This document shows, piece by piece, positions 34,692 through 45,733 of a stretch of DNA of 64,000 nucleotides. Below the pieces are notes generated by a model. It saw only the letters and a list, made by a program, of their open reading frames with translations. It was not told the origin of the DNA and searched no databases. The stretch is from Brachycybe producta (taxonomy: Eukaryota; Arthropoda; Diplopoda; Playtdesmida; Andrognathidae). Numbering within the stretch: position 1 is the stretch's first letter; each line of letters begins with the position of its first letter. A program made the position numbers and the translations under genes. The DNA is taken from the NCBI GenBank assembly GCA_036925085.1, contig JAUPFP010000007.1:4291058-4355057 (forward strand), in the 5' to 3' direction.

Positions 34692-35147
34692 AGGTGGCGA
34701 TCACATTGACAATCTTTAAAACAAAATTCACAACAATGTGTTTTTGAATTAATTGCAATTGCCAATCTGATAACAATCTTGCAAGACTTAAGAGTGCATG
34801 TTTCTTGCATACCGTCTTACAGAAAACGCTGATCTTCGCTTTTTTTTTTGCAAGAAACTCTGCAAGTTTCATAGCAATATTTGACTTATTTATTGCACTA
34901 AAGCATACAAGAAAAATAGCCAGTATGATCGCCGCTTAAAGACGCTTAAAATATTCTTGCAAGAAATGATTGCTGTGAATATTCCATAATTTTTTGCAAC
35001 AACAACAAAAAAACGACTATCACCGTTTTCTACAAGTTCATTTGCAAGAAACCACTGAAAGTCTTGCAAGTATTTATTATTGCAATTTATTTAAACAAAA
35101 CCACGATAGTGAATCTTGCTGGAAATGTTGACAATGTGATTGCCGTT
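34692..35147. mobile_element. MITE with GGTGGCGATCACATTG ends
   Basis: The left end GGTGGCGATCACATTGACAA matches the complement of the right end CAATGTGATTGCCG with few mismatches. A TTTAA-like sequence abuts both ends. An internal decayed copy of the motif (GATCGCCGCTTAAAG, about 34927) suggests nested or duplicated ends. Confidence 0.5.
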
Positions 35148-35189
35148 TTAAATTTCAAATGTATGATTCCCATAGATTCTAAGCCATTC

Positions 35190-35287
35190 ATTTTGAATTT
35201 TGAAAAATTACTCTGCAAGCAGCCATAAAGGCCTATGGCAGAGGGACAAGAGTCCAAGTGCAGCATAGAAAATGCATTGTCAAAACC
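35190..35287 (-). mobile_element. 3' tail of the same LINE family
   Basis: It carries the reverse complement of the LINE tail: AAAAATTACTCTGCAAGCAG, GCCTATGGCAGAGGGACAAG and AGTGCAGCATAGAAAATGCA. Confidence 0.6.
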
Positions 35288-35984
35288 ATTAATCTTTAAA
35301 CATAAGAAGTTTTACTTGCGCCACACTATATAAGCATAAGTATGGCACAAAATTAATGATATCACCTTCACATAGTTCTCTCAATTGCCGCTGTCTCTTA
35401 CATTTGCAACAATATGTCAGAGAATTCAACTTTCGGGGTGTTATTAATTACACTCCACATTTAGAACGAACTGAAAACTCCAACAAGCTACCACAAATTT
35501 AATACTGAAGTACTTATAAGAAGAAGAAGAAAAAGAAAACAGAAAACCAGCACACCAAATGTAGTCACGTAATTGAATGTGAATTTTGTGTAATGGAATT
35601 GGCAAAGTTGACAGCTACCAAATCACATTCTTACAAAATTAAAGTATTTCTAAGATCTTCTTGGATATATCCAGTAATATATTCGAGTTTTTTTTATTTC
35701 TTCTAAACAGTCTTTTTTATTTCAATGAATAACAATGTGTTGCATCATGTCAAAGTTGCCATGTTACCAATCTACCTTTTGCATAACACTTCATATCATA
35801 AGAACAAACAATTTTCGAAAAAAATCTTTTAAAGATAAGCGTTTTGAAGACGAATGGAATGAATGGAAGAAAAGAAGAAAAAACCAATAAAGTCCAAATT
35901 CATTTTATGCGGCCTGTCTAACACGTCTATCAACATTGATATATATTTGTGCACATGTGTGTATACATGTACATGTGTATAATA

Positions 35985-36259
35985 CAAAGTGGAAAATCAG
36001 TTATTTTGTAAAATTACTGACCAATATACAAAACCACGAAAAAAAGAAAGGACAATAATAGTACTTAATAGAAGTAGTGGTATTAGTGGGTGTAGTGCAT
36101 GTAATACTAGTGGTTGTAGTAGCAGTAATAGTTGTAGTAGTAGTAATAGTTGTAGTGTTAGTAATAGTTGTAGTAGTAGTAGTCGTAGTAGTAGTCGTAG
36201 CAGTAGAAGTAGTAGAAGCAGTTTTAATAGAAGCAGTAATGCAGGAGTAGCAGTAGTAA

Positions 36260-36316
<57 letters not shown>

Positions 36317-36726
36317 CAGTAGTAGAAATTTAGGCAATATATACAATGCTTGAAATGACAAGCCAATCTACATAATGTACCAGTAGTTCAGATATCATTT
36401 ACATTGGCATGGGAATATTGCGTTCTGCACACTGTCTAAAACGCTAGTAAATTTGCAGATTTATACCAAGTTTCCACATGCAAGAAACTCTGACTGAAAG
36501 TGCAATTGAAAATAGAATTTCTAGACTTTAAATAATTAATTCTATAATATTTTTTATGATTTTTTTCTGCTTACATTCTGTCATATAACTAGAATTAAAG
36601 AATTTAAATTAATTATTTCAGCTGGCATTTTCTGATTGTGTTATTTTTTACTTTACTACCAAATTGTTAGTTTTGCACATTTACTGTTGAATTTGCAGAA
36701 TGACTGTTATTCTCACTTTGACGACA
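35985..36726. mobile_element. MITE of the GTCAAAGTGGAAAA family carrying an AGT microsatellite
   Basis: The left end CAAAGTGGAAAATCAGTTAT matches the complement of the right end (TGACTGTTATTCTCACTTTG). Related copies are at 58655-58978 and 61521-61952. Confidence 0.5.
36058..36319. repeat. AGT trinucleotide microsatellite
   Basis: It is degenerate on the left and pure TAG/AGT from about 36256 to 36318. It produces long Ser/Val or Tyr/Thr open frames on both strands that are not genes. Confidence 0.95.
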
Positions 36727-36819
36727 TGTATATATATGTATATATGTATATGTATATGTATATAAATACATATACATATATATATATATACATGTCGTCA
36801 AAGTGAGAATAACAGTCAT
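36700..36819. repeat. 120-bp near-perfect palindrome
   Basis: The outer 30 bases of each arm (from ATGACTGTTATTCTCACTTT and its complement) match exactly, and the centre is TA/TG microsatellite. The arms are the terminal repeat of the MITE ending at 36726, so this is two element ends in inverted orientation. Confidence 0.8.
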
Positions 36820-37902
36820 ATATATATATAGAAACAAACAATATGAAAAATAAAAATATCTAAGCTAAAATAAAAAAATAGATGAAAAAGTAACGTTTTT
36901 CACTATTTTTTTGTTACCACCACTAAAAAAATAAGAATTTTTTTTTTCAAAAAAAAAAAACATGAGCCTACTACACACAGAAAACAAAAGCCGATAGAAC
37001 AAATCTTATGATCCTCGAGGTCAGAACCCTTCAATATTTTATAGTGCAGAAAACTATTCTTTTCTTCTATTTCTTATGTTATTCTGCGCCACTACAACTA
37101 CTTCTACTATACGAGACAAATGGTGCGTAAGACTGATGGATGCCAAAATGTCTATGTTACATGTACAATGTAGACTCCTATTCCACTTAAAGACAATATA
37201 CGCACTTTACCTATTTCTACCGAAGAATAGAGAACATAGCAGCAATAAATATAACCAAGCAATGTTAACCAATCAAATATATAAAAAAAAGCTTGAAGAA
37301 GAAGAAAAAAGTATTTTAAATTTTGTATTTCTGTCTCTTGTCGCATATATATGCTGGTAATTTTATATGTAGACAATTTTTTTTTTGAAAAGTGTGGAGG
37401 GGGTATAAATGTATATATGTGATACAAATCAATCCATCATATATTAAGACTTTCTAGTTGAAGGCAAAGAAGAAAAAAAAAAGTAACTCTGGAAAAACTT
37501 TACAGCATGCAACTGCTGCTTCTGCTGCTGTTGCTGTGTATTTGCTATATATATTCACTATACATAATCGCGTAGGTAGGTAGAACACGACTATGCAGAT
37601 TTAATTTTAGATTAGAACCAAAGCTGTAACTTTAGGCTGTAGCATAAATTAAACTAAGCATGTCGCATAAAAAAAATTCAGCACATAAAGAGACACTTCC
37701 ATTATACATACTACATCAGACAATATGTCACAAAATTTGTCATCGTTTTTTTTTATTAACTCCCCTACTTAAATATGAGGACTTACTGATACCTTAAATT
37801 TAATTCTAGAGTTAGGCCTAGTGCAGTAGTGCTAGACAATGTAGAAATATGTGTTTGCACAATAGATAATCTTTAGTTGCTGCATTTCTTCATGATGCAC
37901 AA

Positions 37903-38090
37903 AGGCGCTGAATAAGCGACAAATAGTACAAATGCCACACTGAATAAGCGACAAATAGTACAAATGCCACACTGAATAAGCACTAAAATGGAATAAACGC
38001 CACACTGAATAAGCGCCAAATTGACCAAGCGCTAAACTGAATAAGCGCCAAATTGGCCAAGCACTAAACTGAATAAGCGCCTAATGGAAT
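37903..38090. repeat. Minisatellite, about 32-bp unit, about six copies
   Basis: Each unit starts TGAATAAGCG or a close variant. The first two units are identical and later ones diverge (CGCCAAATTGACCAAGCGCT). Confidence 0.85.
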
Positions 38091-39910
38091 ATTATGCAGT
38101 AATGTTTTTCAAATTTTTGCAAATTCATTTGTATGGTGCTGAAAGTTATATCTAGTTTACAATTCATATAATTTAAAAAAACACATTAAAATGGTTTGTA
38201 TGAACTACATGAACTACTAAATTATCTAAAACAAAATATTTACACCGGGCTATATTTTGTACAACAGGAGTAATATTTAGAGATGAATTATTAAGAACAA
38301 TACAAGAAGAAAAAAAACATTTTAATTACGATCCATCATTAACGTGTTACAGCATTTTAAAAACAGTCTATTTTTTATATATTTTTTCTTTTGAAAAATG
38401 TCTTAAGATTTCTTTTACATGGTTGCTTTTACTATTCTAGTTTCAAAGAAAACTTTCAATTTGCAAAATCATTTTTGATGAAAAAAGGCCATAATAGAGT
38501 AACCCTAAGTTCAATGATCATATTACTGATTGTTAGTGCCTCTTAAGTCTTTATATCGAAGAAAATAACAAAATTTAGTGTCCAATATTTTTCCTGCAAG
38601 AAGAAAAACAAAAGGTCTGAGAGTTATAAGCCTGAAAAAAAAATTATATTGGACTAGAAACATAATATAACCTCCAGAAGAAAAAGAAGATGCTAAAGAC
38701 AAACATTGCCACAAATTCAATTTATCGACCAATACACAAGGACCAAATACATGTATACTATGACTAGAGACATTGAGAATGTGAACAGATCACTCTATAC
38801 CTTTACGCTCCAATGAATTTGGTGTGAAAAAAAATATAGACTAAAAAGAACTCTAGACAAACCCTGTGTTATATTTGTCAGAAACACTTTTAGCTATGGA
38901 TGGAATATGGCAATATACTGAACCGAATTTATATACACATTACAAGAACCTGCAGGTCTAAAAAAACAAGCTCGTACTTTTTCTCTAGAGGAGAAAAGAG
39001 TTGTGGCGGGCACTGCCACATTTGGACACACACATACCCTTATAAAACCTTAAGCAATGTTTTTTTTTATTCTTGAATTGCTCCTCTGTTATTCAGTAGC
39101 AATTCTTGGTCATGAAAGTGATCGATAGCTTTTATACCATTGCTTGAAATGGAAATCTGTTATAGAAAACTATGGGTATAACATCGATACTTTCAATAGA
39201 CAACAACTCCCAAAAAAAAACCTCTAAACTTCATGAATGCTGAAAGCTCTAACATGTCAAGTGGACAGTTGTGTGTGTGGACATTGGTCGATTGCTTATT
39301 TTTCCACATGTAGTCACAATCTTTCCAGTTTCTTTTGTGTGTGTGTGCTACAAAAACATTCAAAAAACTTTTTTATTGAAGTTTTTACCACAATCCAATA
39401 CAAATGATAACACTAAAAAAGTCAAAAAAAAAAGTGGCGTTTTTCACTCTAAATAAACCTAAATAAAATAGGTAATACAAAATAAAAGGAAATTATTACA
39501 TAATTTTGAATGAAAAGCAAAGTATCAAATAAATGTTAGAAGCAAAAAAAACTTCCGAGATAAATATCATGTCTTCGACGTGAAACATAAGCCCAAATAA
39601 ATAAACGTGCCTATTATTTTCCCATTTGAAATTCAGCAGCAATTCACTTTTTTTTTCGAAATCACGTTTCAATGAATTGCAAGATTTTGACCCAACTTCT
39701 TTTTTTTTTTCATTTCTTCCAAAAAATGTTGCACCATCATCATTCATAATCGATAAGTAATTATAATTTTGTCTTAAAAAAATAAAACTGACATAAACCT
39801 AAAGTAAATTCAAAAAACGGCTTGAGGCAAAATAAAATCCAATCATCAACACTTACATTTATATTTTTTTTTAAAGAAAACATAAAATTTAAGATCTTAT
39901 TTATTTTCAG

Positions 39911-40231
39911 AAATGTGTTGGTGCCTGGAAGCGACAGGGCCTACAATTGTGGAAAACCTACCAGATCAAATAGATTTTTCAAATGATACAGGAAAAATGA
40001 TAACATGTCGAGCTCAAGGCAATCCAATTCCCATTATCAAATGGGTACGATCAGACAGTACCACTGTGTCCAATGTTCCCGGCTTACTACAAACAATAAT
40101 AAATGGCAGCTTACACTTCTTACCATTCAGTGCCAAGGATTACAGGCATGATATTCATGCTTCAGTGTACAGGTGTATGGCAACTAATCCTTTGGGAATA
40201 GTGGTCAGTAACGATGTACGCATTCGAGCAG
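39911..40231 (+). CDS. Dscam: Dscam exon 2: Ig1
   Basis: It encodes the entire first immunoglobulin domain: GPTIVENLPDQIDFSN, then the first Cys in MITCRAQGNP, the core Trp in IKWVRSD, then VPGLLQTI, and the second Cys in SVYRCMATNPLG. The GPT...IDFSN start, the R(S)D and VPGL segments and the YR/YA-C-A-N end are characteristic of arthropod Dscam Ig1. The acceptor is TTATTTTCAG and the donor GGTAAGATAA; both boundaries are phase 1. Translation is open throughout. In the family, Ig1 to Ig4 form the horseshoe that mediates homophilic binding at the cell surface. Confidence 0.95.
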
Positions 40232-40896
40232 GTAAGATAACAAGCCTTTTTTTCACCTTTCTTTCTTGAATGTATTTGTTTAAAAAAATACCTATAAAAT
40301 AATTGATATTAGAAAAATTTTAACAATTGTCTATAATAATCTTAGATATGTTTAATTGATACCATTTTCTAGATAACGTGTGTTAATTATTGTCAATTCC
40401 AAAATATAAAAAATATCATTGTTGATTTTTTAAATTATATTTTACTGTGTTTATTTCTAAATTTCATGAATTTATTTTAAATAAAAACTAACTTTGTAGC
40501 TCTATATTTAACAGCAAGATTCATTGCAAAAAAAATTAAGGCAAGTGCCAGTGGGTAAGAAACTCACTGCAATTTGTGCACACTGGCAATCACAATTTAT
40601 TGCAATGGAAAATAACAGTAATGAATCTTGTTGTAATTGTTGTATTTATACTTGTATTCTGCTATAAGTTTGTTGTAACTGTTGCATAATGTAATGAAAT
40701 GAAACACTATTCAAAGTGAACCCCCTAATTATATTAAGAAAAATCTTTAGTGAATTATTAATTCTAAGTGCTAGAAAATATGCTTTTAAAATAGCTTATT
40801 CAACTTAGAAAGAAAACGTGTCCCTCATGAAATATTCACTTATAAAAAAAAATACGATATATGCTTAGGATGTATAGAATTTCAACCTTCTTTCAG
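40232..40896. other. Dscam intron 2
   Basis: 665 bases, AT-rich, with no additional exon. It contains CAAGATTCATTGCAA-like short inverted sequence (about 40515-40640) that resembles parts of the MITE at 34692-35147. Confidence 0.7.
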
Positions 40897-41058
40897 CCGT
40901 GAAGCAATTTTACGAAATTCAGGTGTACGATCATTACGTCATACAAGGCAACACAGCCGTCCTCACTTGCCAGATTCCACCTTTCATTCAAGAATTTGTT
41001 GTTTTTAAATCCTGGGAAAGAGAACATCACAAAGGAGCCGAGCTGATTACGGAAAACA
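40897..41058 (+). CDS. Dscam: Dscam exon 3: first half of Ig2
   Basis: It encodes VKQFYEIQVYDHYVIQGNTA, the first Cys in VLTCQIPPF, and the core Trp in KSWEREHHKG. The VYD.YVI.GNTAVL.C..P pattern is the hallmark of Dscam Ig2. Acceptor CTTTCAG; donor GTTAGT, less usual. Both ends are phase 1. This is the position that, in insect and crustacean Dscam1, is filled from an array of alternative exons (exon 4 in Drosophila). Here only one copy is recognisable between Ig1 and the second half of Ig2. Confidence 0.93.
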
Positions 41059-41460
41059 GTTAGTAGTACTTTTATTAACAATTCCATTTTCATTTTGAAT
41101 GCGTTTTTATATACATTACATGGAAGCCATAATGTCTTGTTACTATCTTGTTCTCAAATTTTGTTAAAAAAAAATTACAACATGATACAAGATCCCAATT
41201 AAGACCTTTATCGTATATTGTAATATTTATAATATAATGTCAGAATATTGCAAATGTATGGGGAATAGTTTGTAGGACCTATCAATGTTATCACTTAACA
41301 TGATACAATGCAAGCAACACTTTTGCAACAGGAAAAAAATTTATTATTTTATTGGGATTTATAGCTTTTTCAGAAAATTCATCTTATCAAATGATATTAG
41401 CTGCATAAAATGCATAATGTAATTTCTTGTTGTTTTATATTTTCTTGTTTTAAAAATGCC

Positions 41461-42000
41461 TTTTTGTGTGCTGCTATTGGACTGTTGTCCTTCTGCCCAG
41501 GCCCGGACTGGGCTTCTAAACTGCTACCAGGAAAAACCTGGGGGGGGGGGGGCGTCGGCATAAACATTTGCAAACATACATGTCACTGCTGTGTAGGGTG
41601 AATAGGGTCGCGATGTAGTATATGGGACCACGTTTCTGAGTGGGTGTATCAAAAAGGGTGTATTTGCCCACCACTGCATTTGAGGTTTTGAATATTAAAA
41701 TCCAAAATTTCATTGAAAATAATTGCAAATTTGTTGTTTTTACCTGAAATTTACAATTAGGGGCGCTCATTTTAATATTTGGAAAACATTTGTTCTGCCA
41801 AAATCATTTATTACCTGTATTCCAAGTAATTGTCGTGCCATGAGTTGCAAAATTTAAAAAAATTCAATCGCTTGTACATGTATTTTGATGGGGGGGGGGC
41901 GCACCGGGAAATTCTCCATTTCCCTGTGGCCCAGTCCGGGCCTGCTTCTGCCACCGGCCTCCATTGCTACTTGTAGAGTGAATTACCAAATTCATATTCA
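41461..42000 (+). mobile_element. LINE 3' tail interrupted by a MITE
   Basis: GCTGCTATTGGACTGTTGTCCTTCTGCC (41470-41497) continues after the insertion as ACCGGCCTCCATTGCTACTT (from 41953) and so on to about 42000. The joined order matches the LINE tails elsewhere in the window. Confidence 0.65.
41498..41944. mobile_element. hAT-type MITE, 447 bp, with perfect ends and target duplication
   Basis: CAGGCCCGGACTGGGC at the left end is exactly complementary to GCCCAGTCCGGGCCTG at the right end (16 bp). CTTCTGCC is duplicated on both sides (41490-41497 and 41945-41952), the 8-bp duplication typical of hAT transposons. The inside is non-coding with a G run. Both duplication copies are intact, so the insertion is probably young. 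Confidence 0.88.
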
Positions 42001-42201
42001 AACATAATTGTAACAAGACAATGTAACTACCATGCATTATATACCTTTTTTCACTATAATATATAGAACTAACTTTAATAAGTTTATAAATTTTTCAATA
42101 TTTTGCCTCTTTGTTTTTTCGTGCTTGTTGGTTACCATCACTGTAATAAATATTAATAAATTAATATTAAACAATTAAATAATAAAATATACTTCTAATT
42201 A

Positions 42202-42332
42202 CAGAGTATCACTAAAGTCCGTTCTCATAGAAACCACGTTCAATATAGAACCGCATTATTTTTAAATGTGCATATTGAGCTCAATGTGCAGTCATACTTA
42301 TATCAATGAGAACGGACTTTTGGAACACCCTG
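42202..42332. mobile_element. Tc1/mariner-type MITE, 131 bp
   Basis: The left end CAGAGTATCACTAAAGTCCG is nearly complementary to the right end CGGACTTTTGGAACACCCTG. Further in, GTTCTCAT pairs with ATGAGAAC. TA flanks both ends (42200-42201 and 42333-42334), as in Tc1/mariner insertions. Confidence 0.8.
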
Positions 42333-42795
42333 TATACTTAAGACAAATGTTTCAAACGTTAATATTTGTCATACAGTTTAATTCTCTAAAGAAAACATGC
42401 TAACTATGGCTATGTAAAGTACATAGTTATTATAATAGTTAAGAACATATGCCACGGTCTTGGAAACATGGCATACCATTTAATACAACTGTTGCATTTT
42501 AGTCTATTGTCTCTCGAGAGCTAATATTGTCACATTAACTCTATAAAGACAAAAAGCGATCAATCATTTTTTTTGGCAAAAAAAAATATCTTAAATAACT
42601 CGTTATGAAATAATAACGCTAAATGCAATTCAACTACTTGGGCATCTACTAAAAATTGCTTTTAGTCACAAGATGATATTGACAATATTGTGACAGTAAT
42701 GAAACAAGCATTAAAAACCCATTCAGATAACAAAACAACTACATTTTTTTTCTTCTTATGTCTCTCTCTCTCTTGGTATAATTTCTTTATTTTAG

Positions 42796-42942
42796 GTCGG
42801 TATAGTATATATCCAGATGGAATATTACACGTAAGAGACATGAGAAGAGATGGCACATCTTATATTTTTCGATGTCATACTCAACATAGACTGACTGGTG
42901 AAGTTAAAAGGAGCATATCGGCTGGAAAAATAATAGTCACAG
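42796..42942 (+). CDS. Dscam: Dscam exon 4: second half of Ig2
   Basis: It encodes RYSIYPDGILHVRDMRRDGT, then the second Ig2 Cys in YIFRCHTQHRLTGE and SISAGKIIVT. The P.G.LH.R and RCHT.HRLTGE motifs are diagnostic of Dscam Ig2. The pyrimidine-rich acceptor ends TTTTAG and the donor is GTTAGT. Joining to exon 3 completes a Ser codon without a frame break. Confidence 0.95.
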
Positions 42943-44879
42943 GTTAGTGGCTGGTAATGCTGCATACAACAAACAAACAACAACAACCACCAACATCATA
43001 ATATAACCTCATATATTATATATATATGAAAAGGTCCATGCAATATCACCCCTTTTACTCCCCAAGAAAACAAACAAGGATATTACATTATGTTGATGCA
43101 CTTTATCGAAAAACAAAGTATTGTCATCAAGAGAGCATTGAAGCACTATCATCAATCATAAAACCTATGATCATATTTACTTCTATTAATAGAATTGTGA
43201 TATATCAAAACATCAGTACATCACAATACACTTTAGAAAATTAAAAAAAAATGCTATAATCAATTGGGAATATTATTTATACTTATAACATCGTCATCAT
43301 CATAGTATGGAGAATCAAAATACATTCAAATGGATTATTTATGTGTACTTCATATAAAAACAAGTCAACTCACCATATTTATGGAGACTATTTGGTTGAA
43401 GTCATCAAGAACATTTTGATCTTTTTTCAACAGTTTTTATGATATTGGAGAATACAAGTTGTCCAGTGTCCTTTAATTGTATTACAATTAGTTGTATAAG
43501 TTCACATTGAAATGTTTGCCTTCCGTACATTTTAACACTTTTTTTTAATTTTCCAACTTTTTGTTGTATAAACTTTTTTCCTTTTCTATTGCAAAGCCAT
43601 AAAATTATTAATATTGCTTAGTTCCACTAGCTAGTTCAATTATGATATGTGTCCATCCACAATTTTCACAACAAACAAACGCCAAACAAACATGTCCACA
43701 AGGATACGTGAAGCAAAAGCACTTTTTTAATAAACATATTGCTCAGAAAATAATTCTTGCATGTCTGAAAACTTGGATTTCCATGATTAATTTCACTCCA
43801 TGTCTCAAATTACTAAAATTGAAGCACAATATAAAACACTGCAAATAATTGAATAAACTTTATGAAGCTGAAAATGAACACTACAAAATTTTGTTCACAT
43901 CGAGAAGATCACAAAAAAATTAACAGTAAGCAAAATTGATCTTACCTTACCTTCAGAAATGAATATCAGTGAATATTTTCGTAGTTAATGTATTACTAAT
44001 ATGACAATTTTGACACTTCATACTTCAAACTTTAATCTGTAATTATAAAACAAAACATATCTGTGAATAAATCAAAAATTTGCAATTGAAAATATGTCTT
44101 TTCTAGTAGTACAATGACAAACCATCGAATAATTTATCTGTGATTTTTTAATTGTCATTGGTAGATTAATACAATAACCTTTTAATTAGAATATGAAACC
44201 AAAATCAATATTTGTTTCTAAAAAGCGTACCTTTTTCCTTTATAATTTTTTTTTATTAAAGCTAGAACTCATATTGAGATAAATTTCTATATTAAATGAC
44301 ATCATGATTATGCACAAAACAAAATTAAATTTTTAGCAAAAAAAAATAATAATTCTACTGTCAAAATCTCTTTACTTTGAAATGAAGTTTAATAGTTGAA
44401 GCGTGAGTATGTCGGAAACACAAATTGAACAATGCCAATCAAAAAAAAATGTAGAGGGGAACATCTGCTCTAAATACGTACATAGCCTTAAGTAAAAAGA
44501 AATATAAAGTCCATATGGAATGGAGGCAATTTAGTAAGAAAAAAAAACTAATCAAGGAAATGTCACACACATATACACGAATTAAATCACATACATAGAG
44601 ACATGGCAGTTTGATTTGCCAACAAATTTTCTATTCTACATCTGTGCTTTGAAAAATACATTGAATGACATACAATATTTGTAAACATTCCGTGGTAGAA
44701 TTTGGTGTTTTTGTGGTAGACAGGTAGTCTCGTTTTTTTTTTGAGAAAAAAGAAATATAGTATCTCTCTAACGCAACATAAAAAAATATAAAGGTCTTAC
44801 GGTGTCAAAAAATTCTTGTAAATTGAAAAGAACATAAAAAATATTACTGCAATTTTCAGATTGGTAAAATACAAGTTTG

Positions 44880-45220
44880 AAATATATAAGGCCTAAGTTG
44901 GCAACCAGCTACACTTTATTTTATAAACTTTGTAAACTGTGTAGAGCATTAGATTTTTACACGAACACCCTTCTTCCTAGGGCGGTAAGACAATGGGATT
45001 TCACAAAAGGATTTTATGCATGAAAATAAACTTGTATTATGGAGCTCTTAATTTTCTGACAATGCATTACTTCAATTTCAGCTGCACCAGAAGATACACC
45101 AATTGTTATTGAGTTTATATCTTTTGATTTTGATAATGCATTTGGCATGCCGCAATTGGACTTATGTCGCTCTGCCACACGTCTTGTTGACTGCTTGAAG
45201 AGTTATTTTTGGTATTCAAA
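44880..45220 (+). mobile_element. LINE remnant with end of reverse-transcriptase frame
   Basis: RPKLATSYTLFYKLCKL, then (after a frame shift) YTNTLLPRAVRQWDF, matches the C-terminal jockey/CR1-type segments. The shared 3' tail follows (GATAATGCATTTGGCATGCC onward). It is heavily decayed. Confidence 0.6.
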
Positions 45221-45234
45221 ATTATGTTACATAA

Positions 45235-45733
45235 GGCTGGCGTTTCACGAGTGGCGTATTTGACACTTAGGCCAGTAACGAATATTTACACAAATATTTG
45301 TCAAATAACTAGTGTTACTGCTCCCACAAATAGTTTAATTTAAAACATTTCTACTAGTGAATTCCTTGTTATTGTTCGTGATTTGTGTTCACATGTTTTG
45401 CACTCGGTTGAAAATTGATTTGAAATAACAAAAATTTGTGATGCGATCTGTAGAAGTACTACTAATAAGTAAAAACAATTTCCGTAGACCAGTGTTAGTG
45501 ATTGTCTTGGGGATGCATTTGACAATTGCGTGACTTAGCATGTCTATTGTTTTGGGTTCAGTTAGTTATTTGAAGAAAAACGCCCAATTGTGTTTGCAAC
45601 ATTTTTTACAGCTGAAATGATGAGCAGGAGTAGTAAACGTCTTGTGAAAACGCATTGGCAATAACTGAACAAGCATGGTGCCCAAGATGGCACTAGACTG
45701 TCCTACATGTTAACTGATTGTGAAAAGCCAGCC
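45235..45733. mobile_element. MITE, 499 bp, flanked by TAA
   Basis: GGCTGGCGTTTCACGA on the left matches the complement of TTGTGAAAAGCCAGCC on the right with small mismatches. TAA on both sides (45232-45234 and 45734-45736) fits a PIF/Harbinger-type 3-bp duplication. It lies directly after the LINE remnant. Confidence 0.65.

Larger units (their letters stand above)
25708..39910. other. Dscam intron 1, about 14.2 kb
   Basis: No further exon was recognised. The intron holds AT-rich sequence, an 80-base near-perfect hairpin (26796-26875), a second hairpin (28462-28516), a large foldback element (28954-29744), a tRNA-derived SINE (30968-31090), MITEs (34692-35147 and 35985-36726), a 32-bp minisatellite (37903-38090) and microsatellites. 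Long first introns often carry regulatory elements; none can be named here. Confidence 0.6.
41059..42795. other. Dscam intron 3 with nested transposons
   Basis: 1.7 kb. I found no second Ig2-first-half exon. It carries a LINE tail split by a hAT-type MITE (41461-42000) and a Tc1/mariner-type MITE (42202-42332). Confidence 0.7.

Noticed and set aside
36001..36366. Open frames of more than 110 codons on both strands rich in Ser/Val or Tyr/Thr
   Set aside because: They are translations of the AGT microsatellite.
37903..38090. CRISPR-like array
   Set aside because: The units are head-to-tail minisatellite copies without unique spacers, in a eukaryotic intron.
45082..45240. Possible alternative Ig3-type exon starting AAPEDTPIVIEF after a good acceptor
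   Set aside because: The frame runs into the dispersed LINE tail, has no Ig cysteine/Trp pattern and no donor at the right place.
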